The notes under the pieces were generated by a model. The model was not told the DNA's origin. It was given only the letters and a program-made list of their open reading frames with translations, and made no database searches. Shown in pieces: positions 62,757 to 64,000 of a stretch of 64,000 nt of DNA. Positions within the stretch are counted from its first letter, which is position 1; every line of letters begins with the position of its first letter. The stretch comes from Kineothrix alysoides (GTDB taxonomy: Bacteria > Bacillota > Clostridia > Lachnospirales > Lachnospiraceae): positions 1,116,001-1,180,000 of the forward strand of contig NZ_JPNB01000001.1 of the NCBI RefSeq assembly GCF_000732725.1, given 5' to 3'. The position numbers and the translations under genes were made by a program.

Positions 62757-63089
62757 GGATTGGCTTGCCGGGAAAATCAAGCTGCCTGCGGCTAAAAACT
62801 GATTTTGGATGCGCATAGTGCGGCCAGAGAAGCGGAGGATAAACCCGGGGCACAGGCAGCGGCAAGGGCAGCAGGACAGGCAGTATCGTCGATTCATATG
62901 CCGGCACATTCCTTGGGAATCGCTTTTTATGGATCGGCAGCTATTGATTACGACCGCGTCGGGACAGAGGCTGCAGCGGAGGTTTACGAGCAGATAGCGA
63001 AGGAGGTATGTATGGAAATGGGGAAGGACTTACGCGCTGTGGCTGTTGAAGGTGAAGAAAATCCGGCTAAAATAAAATGGAATTGTTAA
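62749..63089 (+). pseudogene. Imm5-like gene remnant with a frameshift
   Basis: [17 protein letters not shown] reads in one frame from 62749 to a TGA at 62800; the protein goes on in another frame from about 62799 (LILDAHSAAREAEDKPG, AGQAVSSIHMPAHSLGIAFYG, EVYEQIAKEVCMEMGKDLR). A run of five A at 62794-62798 seems to have lost one A. The first half of the gene is missing. The family is the same as the intact gene at 41971 (AGQA...AH...GAAAY versus AGQA...AH...GIAFY). Confidence 0.75.
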
Positions 63090-63224
63090 TAGCAGATGTG
63101 TTCTTTTTTGAAAGAGAACAGAAAGTTGTATCTTTATACATATTAAAATGATATAATATTATACAAATAAGATTTTTAAGATACATAAGATGCTTCGAAT
63201 ATTTCGAGGTATAAGGAGGAAGGG

Positions 63225-64000
63225 GTGTGGATTGCAATGAATTCACAAAAAACAAATGAAGGCTCCATCATGCGGAATGGAAATCCAAAGGTAAGGGTGC
63301 TCAGCTCAATTCGGACAAAGATAGTACTATTGCTGATAGGGGCAATTATACTGACGACAGGTATCTATTTATGGACGATTATCCCGCTCATAAAAGGCGA
63401 TTATGCGGCGGTAACTCGTAACTACATGAATGATGTGGTGAATTCTTATGGGGAAATGCTGGATATGGCGATGAGCGGAGGGGAAGATATTTTAAACGCG
63501 GACAATATGAAGGCGCTCATAGGAGATATTTCTATTAACGATATAAGCTCCAGTTATGCATATGCGGTGAATGCAGAAGGAATCATGCTTTATCATCCTA
63601 CAGCGGACAAAATCGGAAAGCCGGTGGAAAACGCAGTGGTGACCAATCTGGTCGCACAGTTGGCAAATGGAGAGACTCCGGAACCGGATGTGGTAGCTTA
63701 TGAATTCAAGGGAGTTATGAAATATGCTGCCTATTATATAGGTACGGATGCTAAATATATTCTGGTTATTACCACGGATGAAGACGAGATTTTTGCTCCG
63801 ATTAACGATATTGTAAAAAGCTGTATTTTTACGGGAATTGCCATATTGGTCGTATTTTCTATTCTTGGCTTTTTTATAACTGAGTTTACGGTAAGACCCA
63901 TCAATCGAATCACTTCTGTCATTACGAAGTTGTCAGATATGGATTTTACGGAGAACGATTACCAGATAACGTTGAATAAACGAAAAGATGAAACCGGAAG
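63225..64000 (+). CDS. Methyl-accepting chemotaxis protein, 5' part
   Basis: The gene runs off the window. From GTG 63225 (five bases after AGGAGG; ATG 63237 is the alternative, but too far from it) the protein has a first membrane helix (IVLLLIGAIILTTGIYLWTI), a small Cache-type periplasmic sensor domain (SSYAYAVNAEGIMLYHPTADKIGK, YAAYYIGTDAKYILVITTDE), a second helix (GIAILVVFSILGFFITEF) and the start of a HAMP domain (VRPINRITSVITKLSDMDF). The layout is that of chemoreceptors that sense small ligands outside the cell; the signalling domain would be beyond the end. An extended -10 (TGATATAAT, 63149-63157) lies upstream. Confidence 0.85.
   Translation, partial: MWIAMNSQKTNEGSIMRNGNPKVRVLSSIRTKIVLLLIGAIILTTGIYLWTIIPLIKGDYAAVTRNYMNDVVNSYGEMLDMAMSGGEDILNADNMKALIGDISINDISSSYAYAVNAEGIMLYHPTADKIGKPVENAVVTNLVAQLANGETPEPDVVAYEFKGVMKYAAYYIGTDAKYILVITTDEDEIFAPINDIVKSCIFTGIAILVVFSILGFFITEFTVRPINRITSVITKLSDMDFTENDYQITLNKRKDETG

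Overview
The window looks like chromosomal DNA of a spore-former-like Clostridia, most likely Lachnospiraceae. This is inferred from gene content and order (secG-rnr-smpB-ssrA, gpmI and eno close together, LytTR/DUF3021 pair, ZnuABC with a Fur-type regulator), purine-rich Shine-Dalgarno sites, moderate AT-richness, and a tmRNA tag ending in ...YAA. No species can be named from the sequence alone.

Layout. 1-28 kb is mostly a stable backbone: the 3' end of glgB, an MscS channel, tRNA-Thr(CGT), a MATE pump, a GNAT enzyme, a LytTR-DUF3021-TraX operon, a Zur-like regulator followed by a zinc/manganese ABC importer and two poorly known accessory proteins, a circularly permuted GH3 glycosidase, a CDF metal exporter, gpmI, a DUF554 protein, a GntR/ABC exporter operon, eno, an isochorismatase-like hydrolase, then secG, rnr, smpB and ssrA.

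28-42 kb is a decayed mobile region starting directly downstream of ssrA, a common integration site. It holds a MerR regulator with a divergent MFS drug pump of foreign-looking codon style, an ABC exporter whose ATPase is frameshifted and whose permease is cut by a group II intron reverse-transcriptase fragment, a 5'-truncated IS66 transposase fused to a serine-recombinase tail, two divergent collagen-like triple-helix proteins, a tyrosine integrase split by an intact IS3-family element with an ATTT target duplication, and the end of a prophage tail module (XkdX-like protein, truncated holin).

42-48 kb is a run of short, same-strand, unrelated accessory genes (Imm5-like, GNAT, histidine phosphatase, AraC/GyrI, HAD, cupin, DUF3781, flavodoxin-like), several preceded by a similar pyrimidine-tract/TATWAT block. 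It is followed by a cold-shock gene whose leader carries a terminator-like hairpin.

48-64 kb returns to ordinary content: a secreted GH3 lipoprotein, a DinB-like protein, a YgiD-type dioxygenase, catalase, three small membrane proteins, an SDR remnant, a two-component system next to a MacB/FtsX-type ABC exporter (with 11-bp tandem repeats that look like the regulator's binding site), a lipoprotein, DUF1905, a broken Imm5-like gene and the start of a methyl-accepting chemotaxis protein. A hairpin-forming dispersed repeat occurs three times (18.3, 18.4 and 62.3 kb) with a compensatory base change in its stem.

The most interesting unexplained items are the extended zinc operon, the cold-shock leader hairpin, the covarying dispersed hairpin repeat, the duplicated two-hairpin element around the isochorismatase gene, the collagen-like pair, and the cassette-like run of small genes. 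All functional calls rest on recognition of motifs by eye; no database search was run.
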